This document shows positions 26,136 through 34,362 of a stretch of 64,000 bases of DNA, one piece after another (position 1 is the first letter of the stretch; each line of letters begins with the position of its first letter). Below the pieces are notes generated by a model, which was not told the DNA's origin, made no database searches, and saw only the letters and a list, made by a program, of their open reading frames with translations. The DNA is taken from contig NZ_JAHUWT010000001.1 of the NCBI RefSeq assembly GCF_019218885.1, positions 310,001-374,000 of the forward strand. Reading direction: 5' to 3'. The DNA is from Bordetella sp. BOR01 (GTDB taxonomy: Bacteria; Pseudomonadota; Gammaproteobacteria; Burkholderiales; Burkholderiaceae_B). The position numbers were made by a program, and so were the translations under genes.

Positions 26136-27809
26136 ATGGCCCAATACGTCTACACCATGAATCGCGTCGGCAAGATCGTGCCGCCCAAGCGGCAGATCCT
26201 GCGCGACATTTCGCTTTCGTTTTTTCCTGGCGCCAAGATCGGCGTGCTGGGCCTGAATGGCTCGGGCAAGTCGACGCTGCTCAAGATCATGGCCGGCGTC
26301 GACAAGGAAATCGAAGGCGAAGCCGTGCCCATGCCGGGCCTGAACATCGGCTACCTGCCGCAAGAACCCCAGCTCGATCCCGGCCACACTGTGCGCCAGG
26401 CAGTCGAAGAGGGACTGGGCGCGGTGGTGCAGGCCAAGAAGCGCCTGGACGAGGTCTATGCCGAGTACGCCGAGCCCGATGCCGATTTCGACGCACTGGC
26501 CGCCGAACAGGCCGAGCTTGAAGCGGTCATCGCCGCGGCGGCCTCCAGCGGGGCCGACGACATCGAGCACCAGATGGAAATCGCCGCCGATGCGCTGCGC
26601 CTGCCGCCCTGGGATGCCACGGTCGGCAATCTGTCGGGCGGTGAAAAGCGCCGCGTGGCGCTGTGCCGCCTGCTGCTGTCCAAGCCCGACATGCTGTTGC
26701 TGGACGAACCCACCAACCACCTCGATGCCGAAAGCGTCGAATGGCTGGAACAGTTCCTGCACAAGTTCCCCGGCACGGTAGTGGGCGTTACCCACGACCG
26801 CTACTTCCTGGACAACGCGGCCGAATGGATTCTCGAACTGGACCGCGGACACGGCATTCCCTGGAAGGGCAACTACAGTTCGTGGCTCGAGCAAAAAGAC
26901 GCGCGCCTCAAGCAAGAAGAAGCCTCTGAATCGGCGCGCCAGAAGACCATCAAGAAAGAACTCGAATGGGTGCGCCAGAATCCCAAGGGTCGCCAGGCCA
27001 AGGCGAAGGCGCGCCTGTCGCGTTTTGAAGAACTGTCTTCCTACGAATACCAGAAGCGCAATGAAACCCAGGAAATCTTCATTCCCGTGGGCGAGCGCCT
27101 GGGCAATGAGGTCATCGAATTCAACAACGTCAGCAAGGCCTATGGCGATCGCCTGCTGATCGACGATCTCAGCTTCAAGGTGCCGCCGGGCGCCATCGTG
27201 GGCATCATCGGGGCCAACGGTGCCGGTAAGTCGACGTTGTTTCGCATGATCGCCGGCCGCGAGCAGCCCGATTCGGGCAGCGTCTCGCTGGGCCAGACCG
27301 TGAACCTGGCGTTTGTCGACCAGTCGCGCGATTCGCTGCAAGACGCCAAGACCGTCTTCGACGCGGTGGCCGACGGCGCCGACGTGCTTACCGTGGGCAA
27401 GTTCGAGATGCCGTCGCGTGCCTACCTGGGCCGCTTCAATTTCAAGGGCGCCGACCAGAACAAGATCGTCGGCCAGCTCTCGGGTGGCGAACGCGGCCGG
27501 CTGCATCTGGCCAAGACGCTGATCGCCGGCGGCAACGTGCTGCTGCTCGACGAACCGTCCAACGACCTCGACGTGGAAACCCTGCGCGCGCTCGAAGACG
27601 CCTTGCTGGAATTTCCCGGCAGCGTCATGGTCATCAGCCACGACCGCTGGTTCCTGGACCGCATCGCCACGCACATCCTGGCCTTCGAAGGCGATTCGCA
27701 AGTGGTGTTCTTCGACGGCAACTACCAAGAGTACGAAGCCGACAAGAAGCGCCGCCTGGGCGAAGAGGGCGCCAAGCCTCGCCGCCTGCGCTATAAAGCC
27801 CTGAAATAA
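26136..27809 (+). CDS. ettA: Energy-dependent translational throttle protein (ABC-F)
   Basis: A 557-residue ABC-F ATPase that binds the ribosomal E site and gates entry to elongation according to the ATP/ADP ratio. There are two ABC modules: Walker [10 protein letters not shown] and GANGAGKST, signatures LSGGEKRR and LSGGERGR, and Walker [12 protein letters not shown] and [12 protein letters not shown] charged linker lies between them (about 245-320, rich in Lys/Arg/Glu). It has the usual EttA N-terminus [19 protein letters not shown] and no membrane part. A TACAAT -10-like element lies at 26091-26096. The isochorismatase-like gene follows 11 bases later and is probably co-transcribed. Confidence 0.93.
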   Translation: MAQYVYTMNRVGKIVPPKRQILRDISLSFFPGAKIGVLGLNGSGKSTLLKIMAGVDKEIEGEAVPMPGLNIGYLPQEPQLDPGHTVRQAVEEGLGAVVQAKKRLDEVYAEYAEPDADFDALAAEQAELEAVIAAAASSGADDIEHQMEIAADALRLPPWDATVGNLSGGEKRRVALCRLLLSKPDMLLLDEPTNHLDAESVEWLEQFLHKFPGTVVGVTHDRYFLDNAAEWILELDRGHGIPWKGNYSSWLEQKDARLKQEEASESARQKTIKKELEWVRQNPKGRQAKAKARLSRFEELSSYEYQKRNETQEIFIPVGERLGNEVIEFNNVSKAYGDRLLIDDLSFKVPPGAIVGIIGANGAGKSTLFRMIAGREQPDSGSVSLGQTVNLAFVDQSRDSLQDAKTVFDAVADGADVLTVGKFEMPSRAYLGRFNFKGADQNKIVGQLSGGERGRLHLAKTLIAGGNVLLLDEPSNDLDVETLRALEDALLEFPGSVMVISHDRWFLDRIATHILAFEGDSQVVFFDGNYQEYEADKKRRLGEEGAKPRRLRYKALK

Positions 27810-27820
27810 GCGAGGCTCTC

Positions 27821-28354
27821 ATGCTGCTGCAAGCTGCCGATTCCACCTTGCTGATCGTCGATATGCAAGAGCGCCTGTTGCCCGCCATCGCGCAGGGCGC
27901 GGAACTGGCGGATACGGCGGGCAAGCTGGCGCAGGGCGCGCGCCTGCTGGATGTGCCGGTGGTGGCCACCGAACACAACAGCGGCGCGCTCGGGCCCACC
28001 ATCGAATCGCTGCGGGGCTCGGTGCAGGCGGTTTTCCAGAAGCGGCATTTCTCGGCGGTGCGCGAGCCGGGCTTCGATGCCTGGCTGCCGCCTGCGCGGC
28101 GCACGGTATTGGTGGTGGGCTGGGAAGCCCATGTATGCGTGCTGCAAACCATCGTGGGCTTGCTCGAATTGAACTACCGTGCCGTGCTGGTGTCTGATGC
28201 GGTAGGATCGCGACGGCCTTCCGACCAACATGCGGGCATGCGGCGCATCCGTGCCGCGGGCGCCACAGTGGTCACGGCCGAAATGGTTTTATTCGAATGG
28301 ATGGAAAGCTGCGACCATCCCCACTTTCGCGACGTGTTACGTTTGGTGAAATAA
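27821..28354 (+). CDS. Isochorismatase-like cysteine hydrolase
   Basis: A 177-residue protein of the isochorismatase superfamily. LLIVDMQERLLP holds the catalytic Asp, FQKRHFSA the lysine, and VVGWEAHVCVLQT the nucleophilic cysteine, so the Asp-Lys-Cys triad of cysteine hydrolases (YcaC/nicotinamidase-type) is complete. No siderophore biosynthesis genes are near, which argues against isochorismate as substrate. It follows ettA by 11 bases. The substrate is unknown; amidase activity is the family default. Confidence 0.85.
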   Translation: MLLQAADSTLLIVDMQERLLPAIAQGAELADTAGKLAQGARLLDVPVVATEHNSGALGPTIESLRGSVQAVFQKRHFSAVREPGFDAWLPPARRTVLVVGWEAHVCVLQTIVGLLELNYRAVLVSDAVGSRRPSDQHAGMRRIRAAGATVVTAEMVLFEWMESCDHPHFRDVLRLVK

Positions 28355-28558
28355 GCCGCGTGTTGGGCAACATCTGCCTGCGCTGCCCTGTGCCCGGCCT
28401 ACCCATGGATACAATTTATGGGCATCCCTAACAGCTCAATGCGACGCTTTTTGCGATTCTGAAGGTTCAAGAGTCTGTGGGGGACGCCGTAGTGCCTGAT
28501 TGTCTGGCCTAGTCTGATTCCAGCGCGCTGTCCCGGGCACAACAATAGGAGCCTCATC

Positions 28559-28783
28559 ATGATGAAAATTGGAACTCTCTCGAAAGTCGGCATGGCTGTC
28601 ATCCTGTCCGCATCCATGGCAGGATGCTCGTCCTGGGACAGCATGAGCCGCCGTCAGAAAACCACCGTGGGTGGCGCCGCTGCCGGCGGCGTGGCCGGCG
28701 CGGTGATCAGCGGCGGCGGCATCCTGGGCACGGTGGGGGGTGCAGCCTTGGGCGGCATCATTGGCGACCAGGTCGGCAAGTAG
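28559..28783 (+). CDS. Small glycine-zipper lipoprotein (OsmB-like)
   Basis: A 74-residue exported lipoprotein. The signal peptide ends in the lipobox SMAGC near residues 19-23, and the mature part is a glycine-zipper segment (GGAAAGGVAGAVISGGGI, then GGAALGGIIGDQVGK). Such 2TM glycine-zipper proteins (OsmB, SlyB-like) insert into the outer membrane and are often stress-induced. An AGGAG site lies about 8-12 bases before the two adjacent ATG codons. It is monocistronic with its own terminator. Confidence 0.85.
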   Translation: MMKIGTLSKVGMAVILSASMAGCSSWDSMSRRQKTTVGGAAAGGVAGAVISGGGILGTVGGAALGGIIGDQVGK

Positions 28784-28807
28784 GTCCGCGCCAGCCTCAG
28801 GGCCGAA

Positions 28808-28842
28808 GGCCCGAGCCCGGTATCCGCCGGCTCGGGCCTTTT
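28808..28842 (+). terminator. Rho-independent terminator after the glycine-zipper gene
   Basis: Ten-bp stem GGCCCGAGCC/GGCTCGGGCC (28808-28817 and 28829-28838), then TTTT. It lies 25 bases after the stop codon and before the convergent LuxR gene. Confidence 0.85.
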
Positions 28843-28865
28843 CATTTGCATGCGATGCGTGCTGC

Positions 28866-29429
28866 CTAGCTGCCATTGGTGACCTGGATAATCCTGGAAA
28901 CCAGCTCGGCCGTATTCTTGGCGTTGAGCTTGCGCATCAGCCGGCCGCGGTGAACCTCGACAGTGCGGTGCGAAATTCCAAGCTCGGACGCGGTTTCCTT
29001 GCAGGTCAGGCCGTTGACGATGAACCCCGCGATTTCCTGTTCGCGCGGCGTAAGCGAGGCCGTCTTGCTGGGCGGGCGATGCTGGATGCGGTCGAAATTC
29101 CAGATCATCAGATTGAATGGATCTTGCGGGGTCAGCGTAACGCCGCGCGCCCTGGCCCAGAAAATCTCTTTGTTGTGATGCTGCATGAAGCGCTCGTCTT
29201 CATACGTGGTGTCGTGGCGCAACGCCTTGAGACAGCGTTCGCCGATTTCGTAATAGTCGGCACTGCACGGATATAGCTTCAGGATCAGTTCGCCCGTCAG
29301 CGCTTCGACGGAATAGCCGAACAGGGATGCAAAGGCCTTGTTACAGCGCAATATGCGCCGATGCTCGGTCATGATCAGCGGCGAGGGCGATTCCCGGAAC
29401 GCCAGTTCTTCCAGTTGGGTTTCTGTCAT
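28866..29429 (-). CDS. PAS-LuxR transcriptional regulator
   Basis: A 187-residue regulator with an N-terminal PAS domain (about 8-110: SPLIMTEHRRILRCNKAFASLFGYS) and a C-terminal LuxR helix-turn-helix (about 122-183: LTPREQEIAGFIVNGLTCKETASELGISHRTVEVHRGRLMRKL, seen in motif pieces). There is no receiver or acyl-homoserine-lactone domain, so the signal is sensed by the PAS domain. It is divergent from the thiolase/acyl-CoA ligase pair and the 100-bp gap holds repeated TACGTATG motifs, so it probably controls that pair. The ATG at 29429 is preferred to one 12 codons upstream that falls in the repeats. Confidence 0.85.
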   Translation of the reverse strand: MTETQLEELAFRESPSPLIMTEHRRILRCNKAFASLFGYSVEALTGELILKLYPCSADYYEIGERCLKALRHDTTYEDERFMQHHNKEIFWARARGVTLTPQDPFNLMIWNFDRIQHRPPSKTASLTPREQEIAGFIVNGLTCKETASELGISHRTVEVHRGRLMRKLNAKNTAELVSRIIQVTNGS

Positions 29430-29529
29430 ATGCGTAAAACTACGTATGTGAGTACGTGTGTGCACTTATAGACGTACGTATGAAGAGTGCTCATCATATG
29501 CCAAAGAACGATCCCCCTGGAGGAGCATC
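29430..29529. promoter_or_regulatory. Divergent promoter with TACGT-type repeats
   Basis: TACGTATGTG (29441-29450) and TACGTGTGTG (29453-29462) are direct repeats 12 bp apart, and a third TACGTATG lies at 29475-29482. The set is flanked by CATATG at both ends. These are candidate binding sites for the divergently encoded PAS-LuxR protein. Confidence 0.5.
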
Positions 29530-30708
29530 ATGCACAAGCACACCGTCTCGCTTGTCGGTAGCGGGCACACCAAATTCGGCCGGCTCGACGCCCTCGATCT
29601 GGAAGACCTTATCGTTTCCGCCGCGCGCGAGGCGCTCGACGACGCGGCCGTGCCCGCCAGCGGGGTCGACGCGGTATTCCTTGGCCATTTCAATTCCGGC
29701 ATGGTGAGCGATGGCTTTGCATCGTCATTGATCCACCAGGCCTCGCCCGATTTGCGCTTCACGCCGGCCACGCGTTGCGAAAATGCCTGCGCCTCCGGCG
29801 CGGCGGCGATTGCCGCCGGCGTGGCGGCCATCCAGGCCGGGCAGGCCGACGTCGTACTCGTGGTCGGCGCCGAGAAAATGACGCACAACAACACCGCCGA
29901 TGTCACACGGGCGCTGGCGGGCGCCGGCTACCAGAAAGATCCGCAAGAAGCCGCGCTGAGCTTCCCGCAGGTATTCGCCCTGGCTGCCCAGCAATACACC
30001 CAGCGCTACCAGGATCCGCTCGCGGCCATGGCGGCCATTGCATCCAAGAACCACGCCAACGCCTTGCGCAATCCGCTGGCGCACATGCACCGGGCGCTCG
30101 ATGCCGACGCCTGCAACACCGTGTCCGAACGCAATCCCCTGATAGCGCCGCCGCTGCGCCTTACAGATTGCTCGCTGGTCACCGATGGCGCGGCTGCAGT
30201 CGTGCTTGCCAGCGCCGAACGGGCGCGCGATTTCCGGCGCGAGGTGGCCTTGCGCAGCATGGTGCACGTCAGCGACCTGCTGCCCATGGCCTCGCGCGAT
30301 TTCCTGGCTTTCGAGGGGCCGCGCAAGGCCATCGGCGATGCCCTGGGCCGTGCGGGCATCCAGCTCAACGACCTGGACTTCGCCGAAGTGCACGATTGCT
30401 TCACCATCGCCGAACTGCTTATTTATGAAGCCATGGGGCTGGCGCCCGCCGGGCAGGGCCACCGCGTGCTGGATGACGGTACCGTGATGCGCGGGGGCGC
30501 GCTGCCCGTGAACCTGTCGGGCGGCCTGAAGGCCAAAGGCCACCCCGTGGGCGCAACCGGCGTGTCCATGCATGCCATGGCGTTTCGCCAGCTCACCGGC
30601 CAGGCCGGCGATATGCAACTCGACGGCCCTGCGCTGGGCCTGGTGTTCAATATGGGCGGGGCCGCGGTCGCCAATTACGCATCCATACTCGAAGCAAGGC
30701 GGGGGTAG
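29530..30708 (+). CDS. Thiolase family protein (acetyl-CoA acyltransferase)
   Basis: A 392-residue thiolase-fold enzyme. NACASGAAAIAAGV carries the nucleophilic cysteine, EVHDCFTIAELL the active-site His region, and GGLKAKGHPVGATG the second conserved His. The DCFT form (in place of NEAF) places it with SCP-x/type-2 nonspecific lipid-transfer thiolases, often found with sterol or unusual acyl-CoA metabolism. A strong GGAGGAG ribosome site precedes the ATG. The acyl-CoA ligase starts 2 bases after its stop. It is divergent from a PAS-LuxR regulator. Confidence 0.87.
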   Translation: MHKHTVSLVGSGHTKFGRLDALDLEDLIVSAAREALDDAAVPASGVDAVFLGHFNSGMVSDGFASSLIHQASPDLRFTPATRCENACASGAAAIAAGVAAIQAGQADVVLVVGAEKMTHNNTADVTRALAGAGYQKDPQEAALSFPQVFALAAQQYTQRYQDPLAAMAAIASKNHANALRNPLAHMHRALDADACNTVSERNPLIAPPLRLTDCSLVTDGAAAVVLASAERARDFRREVALRSMVHVSDLLPMASRDFLAFEGPRKAIGDALGRAGIQLNDLDFAEVHDCFTIAELLIYEAMGLAPAGQGHRVLDDGTVMRGGALPVNLSGGLKAKGHPVGATGVSMHAMAFRQLTGQAGDMQLDGPALGLVFNMGGAAVANYASILEARRG

Positions 30709-30710
30709 CC

Positions 30711-32243
30711 ATGAATGTTGCCAATTGGCTTCATGCGCGCGCCTTGCAGACGCCGGCCGCGCCGGCCCTGTATGCGGGGGCCGAATGCCGCGCCGATTAC
30801 CGTGCGTTTGCCGCCGGCGCCGCGGCATTGTCTGCGGCCATGGCGGCAGACTACGGCGTGCGTGCGGGCGACCGTGTCGCCCTGTACATGCCCAACCGCA
30901 TCGAGTACCTGTACGCCATGTACGCCGCCTGGTGGGTCGGCGCGGTGGTGGTGCCCATCAATCACAAGCTGCACGTGAAAGAAGCGGCCTGGATCGCCGC
31001 CGATGCCGAAGCGTCATTGCTTATCACCGATGCTGGTAACGCGTTCGACACGGCCATGCTGCCCCAGGGCTGCCGCGAGCTGGGCGTGGACACCGCTCCA
31101 TTCACGACGGCCGTGCGCAATCCGGGCGATTTCGCCGCGCCATTGCCCGCCGCGCCGGACGCGCTGGCATGGCTGTTCTATACATCGGGCACCACGGGCC
31201 GGCCCAAGGGCGTCATGCTCAGCCACGGCAACCTGATGGCCATGGCGCTGTGCTACCCGTATGACGTCGATAGCGTGTCGGCCAGCGATGCCTGGCTGTA
31301 TGCGGCGCCCATGTCGCATGGCGCGGGGCTGTACAACTTCATGTTCGTGCGCGCCGGCGCGCGCCATGTCGTGCCGGCCTCCAGGGGATTCGATAGCGCC
31401 GAGATCTTCGGCCTGGCCCGCCAACTGGGCAACCTCTGCCTGTTCGCCGCGCCCACCATGATCAAGCGCATGGTCAGGGATGCCTCGCGGCCTGTCGCGG
31501 GCCTGCGCACCATCGTGTGTGGCGGCGCACCCATGTATGCCGCCGACATGGTGCAGGCGCTCGACGTGCTCGGCCCGGTGCTGGCACAGATCTACGGCCA
31601 GGGCGAAAGCCCCATGACCATCACCGCCATGCGCAAGGAGGCCGTTGCCGACCGTAGGCAGCCTCAGTGGGAAGCGCGCATTGCCTCGGTGGGTACCGCG
31701 CAGTCCTGCATGGAAGTGCGGGTGGTCGACGCCGCGTTCAACGACGTGCCCGCGGGCACCTGCGGCGAGGTCGTGACGCGCGGCCCGGCTGTCATGAGCG
31801 GGTACTGGCGCAACCCGGACGCCACCCGCCAGACCCTGGTCGATGGCTGGCTGCGCACCGGCGATATCGGTTTCCTGGGCACCGATGGTTTCCTGACGCT
31901 TACCGATCGCTCCAAGGACGTGATCATTTCCGGCGGCACCAATATCTACCCCCGCGAGGTCGAGGAAGTCGTTGCCAGCCACCCCGGCGTGTTCGAGGTG
32001 GCGGTGGTTGGCGCACCGCACCCGGAATGGGGCGAAGAAGTGGTGGCTTTCGTGGTGGTCCGGCCAGGTGGCCAGGTGCCTGACGGGGCGGCACTGGAAG
32101 CCTGGTGCCGTGCCGAGATGGCCTCGTTCAAGAAGCCGCGGCGCTACGTATTTTGCGCCGAGCTGCCCAAGAATAGCTACGGAAAGATACTGAAGACCGA
32201 ATTGCGAGAGCTGGCAAGGCCGGGCGGCGCTCCGGCGGTTTAG
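30711..32243 (+). CDS. Long/aryl-chain acyl-CoA ligase (AMP-forming)
   Basis: A 510-residue ANL-superfamily ligase. FYTSGTTGRPKGVMLS is the P-loop-like motif, YGQGESPMT the adenine site, WLRTGDIGFLGTDGFL the hinge, RSKDVIISGGTNIYPREVE the A8 region, and the lid lysine lies in NSYGKILKTELRE. It follows the thiolase gene by 2 bases. A ligase followed by a thiolase is consistent with activation and beta-oxidation-type cleavage of a carboxylic acid, but no acyl-CoA dehydrogenase or hydratase is adjacent, so the pathway is incomplete here. Confidence 0.88.
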   Translation: MNVANWLHARALQTPAAPALYAGAECRADYRAFAAGAAALSAAMAADYGVRAGDRVALYMPNRIEYLYAMYAAWWVGAVVVPINHKLHVKEAAWIAADAEASLLITDAGNAFDTAMLPQGCRELGVDTAPFTTAVRNPGDFAAPLPAAPDALAWLFYTSGTTGRPKGVMLSHGNLMAMALCYPYDVDSVSASDAWLYAAPMSHGAGLYNFMFVRAGARHVVPASRGFDSAEIFGLARQLGNLCLFAAPTMIKRMVRDASRPVAGLRTIVCGGAPMYAADMVQALDVLGPVLAQIYGQGESPMTITAMRKEAVADRRQPQWEARIASVGTAQSCMEVRVVDAAFNDVPAGTCGEVVTRGPAVMSGYWRNPDATRQTLVDGWLRTGDIGFLGTDGFLTLTDRSKDVIISGGTNIYPREVEEVVASHPGVFEVAVVGAPHPEWGEEVVAFVVVRPGGQVPDGAALEAWCRAEMASFKKPRRYVFCAELPKNSYGKILKTELRELARPGGAPAV

Positions 32244-32268
32244 GGCTACCGCCAGCCTTGGCGAAAAA

Positions 32269-32303
32269 GGCCCTGGCCAGCAGTTGCTGGCCAGGGCCCT
32301 TTT
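32269..32303. terminator. Bidirectional terminator between ligase and minE
   Basis: Stem 32269-32280/32287-32298 (GGCCCTGGCCAG with its complement) and a short loop. TTTT lies on the plus side (32300-32303) and AAAAA before it (32265-32269), so it serves the convergent minE transcript as well. Confidence 0.85.
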
Positions 32304-32321
32304 CTTTGCAGAGCGCCGCGG

Positions 32322-32582
32322 TCAGGCTTCTTTTTGCGGCATCTCGATCTTGACTTCCAGCACTTCAAGGGTGTCCTGGCGTTCCAGGTGCACCTTGATG
32401 TCGTCGGGGTTGATGTTCACGTACTTGGAGATGACGGCCACCAGTTCTTGCTGCAACTGGGGCAGGTAATCGGGCGATGCGCCACGGCCGGAGCGCTCAT
32501 GCGCCAGAATGATTTGCAGGCGTTCCTTGGCGACAACCGCCGAGGTTTTCTTCTGGCCGAGCAGAAACGACAGGAAGGACAT
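32322..32582 (-). CDS. minE: Cell division topological specificity factor MinE
   Basis: An 86-residue MinE. It has the N-terminal MinD-activating segment ([28 protein letters not shown]) and the C-terminal dimerisation domain ([27 protein letters not shown]), at family length. It stimulates the MinD ATPase to drive pole-to-pole oscillation. It starts 3 bases after minD in a minC-minD-minE operon. Confidence 0.95.
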   Translation of the reverse strand: MSFLSFLLGQKKTSAVVAKERLQIILAHERSGRGASPDYLPQLQQELVAVISKYVNINPDDIKVHLERQDTLEVLEVKIEMPQKEA

Positions 32583-32585
32583 TGC

Positions 32586-33401
32586 TTACTTCCCTCCGAA
32601 CAGGCGTTTGAGCAGGCTGGGCTTCTCGTAATCGGCGAATCGCAGCGGTTTTTCTTCACCCAGGTAGCGGGCCACCACGTCTTTGTAGGCTTCGGCTACG
32701 TCGGTATCGCGCAGATGGATTGCCGGCAGGCCCTGGTTCGAAGCTTGCAGCACCGATTCGGATTCGGGAATTACGCCGATCAGCTTGATGCGCAGGATGT
32801 CTTCGATGTCGGTCAGCGACAGCATTTCGCCGTCGTTGACCCGCTTGGGGTTGTAGCGGGTCAGCAGCAGGAATTCTTTGACAGGCTCTTCGGCTTCGAT
32901 GGCGCGGCGCGACTTGGCGGCCAGGATGCCCAGGATGCGGTCGGAATCGCGCACCGACGAGACTTCGGGGTTGGTAACCACCAGCGCGTCGTCGGCGAAG
33001 TAGGCGGCCATCAGGGCCCCCGTTTCAATGCCGGCGGGCGAATCGCAGACGATGTACTCGAAGTCCATTTCCTTCAGGTCTTCGAGTACCTTGCCCACGC
33101 CTTCCTGGGTCAGGGCGTCTTTGTCGCGCGTTTGCGAAGCGGGCAGGATGAACAGGTTCTCGAGCTGCTTGTCCTTGATCAGCGCCTGCTTGAGCGAGGC
33201 TTCGCCCTGGATCACGTTGACAAAGTCATACACGACGCGACGTTCGCAGCCCATGATGAGATCCAGGTTGCGCAGGCCGACGTCGAAGTCGATGACGGCA
33301 GTCTTGTGGCCGCGCATGGCCAGGCCGGCAGAAAAGCTGGCGCTGCTGGTCGTCTTGCCAACCCCGCCCTTGCCGGAAGTCACCACAACTATACGTGTCA
33401 T
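32586..33401 (-). CDS. minD: Septum site-determining ATPase MinD
   Basis: A 271-residue deviant-Walker-A ATPase: GKGGVGKTT at residues about 10-18, VIDFDVGLRNLDLIMG switch and the C-terminal amphipathic membrane-targeting helix (SLLKRLFGGK). It recruits MinC to the membrane at the poles. I place the start at 33401 to match the family start TRIVVVTSGKGG; an ATG two codons upstream (33407) has slightly better ribosome-site spacing and may be used instead. It is the middle gene of minCDE. Confidence 0.95.
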   Translation of the reverse strand: MTRIVVVTSGKGGVGKTTSSASFSAGLAMRGHKTAVIDFDVGLRNLDLIMGCERRVVYDFVNVIQGEASLKQALIKDKQLENLFILPASQTRDKDALTQEGVGKVLEDLKEMDFEYIVCDSPAGIETGALMAAYFADDALVVTNPEVSSVRDSDRILGILAAKSRRAIEAEEPVKEFLLLTRYNPKRVNDGEMLSLTDIEDILRIKLIGVIPESESVLQASNQGLPAIHLRDTDVAEAYKDVVARYLGEEKPLRFADYEKPSLLKRLFGGK

Positions 33402-33507
33402 GACCATTTAACCCTTATGTTCGAATAAATCGCGTTATCGTAAAGCAAAAAGCCCGTGTAAGGCTTCTTACAAGATGTAGACATGGTGCCGGCCCGCATG
33501 CGCCGGC

Positions 33508-34353
33508 TTATTTTTTCAAGGCCTCGATGCGCAGCGTCTCGCCATCCAGGTGCACCAGCGCGGGCTGGTTGTGCAGCGACTTGTCGAGCTTGTCTTCCAC
33601 GACCCGGTAAACACCTGCCACCGCCAGTAGTTCGGCATCGAGCTGGGTGGTGAAGATACGGGCCGAGGTATCGCCGCGCGCACCCGCCATGGCCTTGCCT
33701 CGCAGGGGGCCATAGACGTGCACATTGCCGTCGGCAATGACTTCGGCGCCCTGGCTGACCATGCCGATGACCACCAGGTCGGTGTGGCGTGCGTACACGC
33801 GTTGCCCCGAGCGCAGCGGCTTGGTGATGACCAGGGCCGAGGCCTGGGCCAGTGCCGCCGGTGCCGGATCGGCCGGGGCCGCCTCGGCCGGCGCGGCGGT
33901 GGCCGGGTCGGTCGGCTCGGCCGGGGCGGCGCTATCGTCGGCCGCTGGGGCGCCGGTTTCCAGCGCGACGGCGGGCACGGCCGGCACCGGGGTGGCCGCG
34001 TCGTTGGGTGGCGCCGTTTCAATCGTGGGGGCCGGGCGCGCCGTGGGCGTGGACAATTCCACCGGCGCCAGGCCGGCAGCCTGGGCCGCATGCAGGTTGG
34101 CGCCTTCGGCCACCACGCCTATGGGAGGCAGGTTGTGGGCGCGCAGCGCCGCCAACAGGGCGGGCCAGTCGATGGGGTCGTCGACCCGGCTGGCGTCGAC
34201 GACCACGGGTTCGTTCTCGAAGAAGCTGCCGGCGTCGGCCATGCGCTGGTCCAGGGCGGCGGTCAGGCGGGCCAGGTCGGCGCTGTGCAGAACCACGCGT
34301 ATGGCATACAGCGTGGCACTCTTGAAATCCAGGGCTAGGGAGTCAGTGGTCAT
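33508..34353 (-). CDS. minC: Septum site-determining protein MinC with long Ala/Pro linker
   Basis: A 281-residue FtsZ-polymerisation inhibitor. The N-domain (about 1-105, [19 protein letters not shown]) and the C-terminal beta-helix domain (about 178-278, [43 protein letters not shown], seen in pieces) are joined by roughly 70 residues that are nearly all Ala, Pro, Asp, Glu and Thr. E. coli MinC is 231 residues with a short linker, so the extra length is almost all linker. It starts 9 bases after the glnS stop on the same strand, so the min genes may be transcribed from the glnS promoter. Confidence 0.93.
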   Translation of the reverse strand: MTTDSLALDFKSATLYAIRVVLHSADLARLTAALDQRMADAGSFFENEPVVVDASRVDDPIDWPALLAALRAHNLPPIGVVAEGANLHAAQAAGLAPVELSTPTARPAPTIETAPPNDAATPVPAVPAVALETGAPAADDSAAPAEPTDPATAAPAEAAPADPAPAALAQASALVITKPLRSGQRVYARHTDLVVIGMVSQGAEVIADGNVHVYGPLRGKAMAGARGDTSARIFTTQLDAELLAVAGVYRVVEDKLDKSLHNQPALVHLDGETLRIEALKK

Positions 34354-34362
34354 GGTCGGAAA

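Noticed and set aside
25743-27728. A 661-codon minus-strand frame opposite ettA
   Set aside because: Low-complexity shadow; ettA on the plus strand has all ABC-F motifs.
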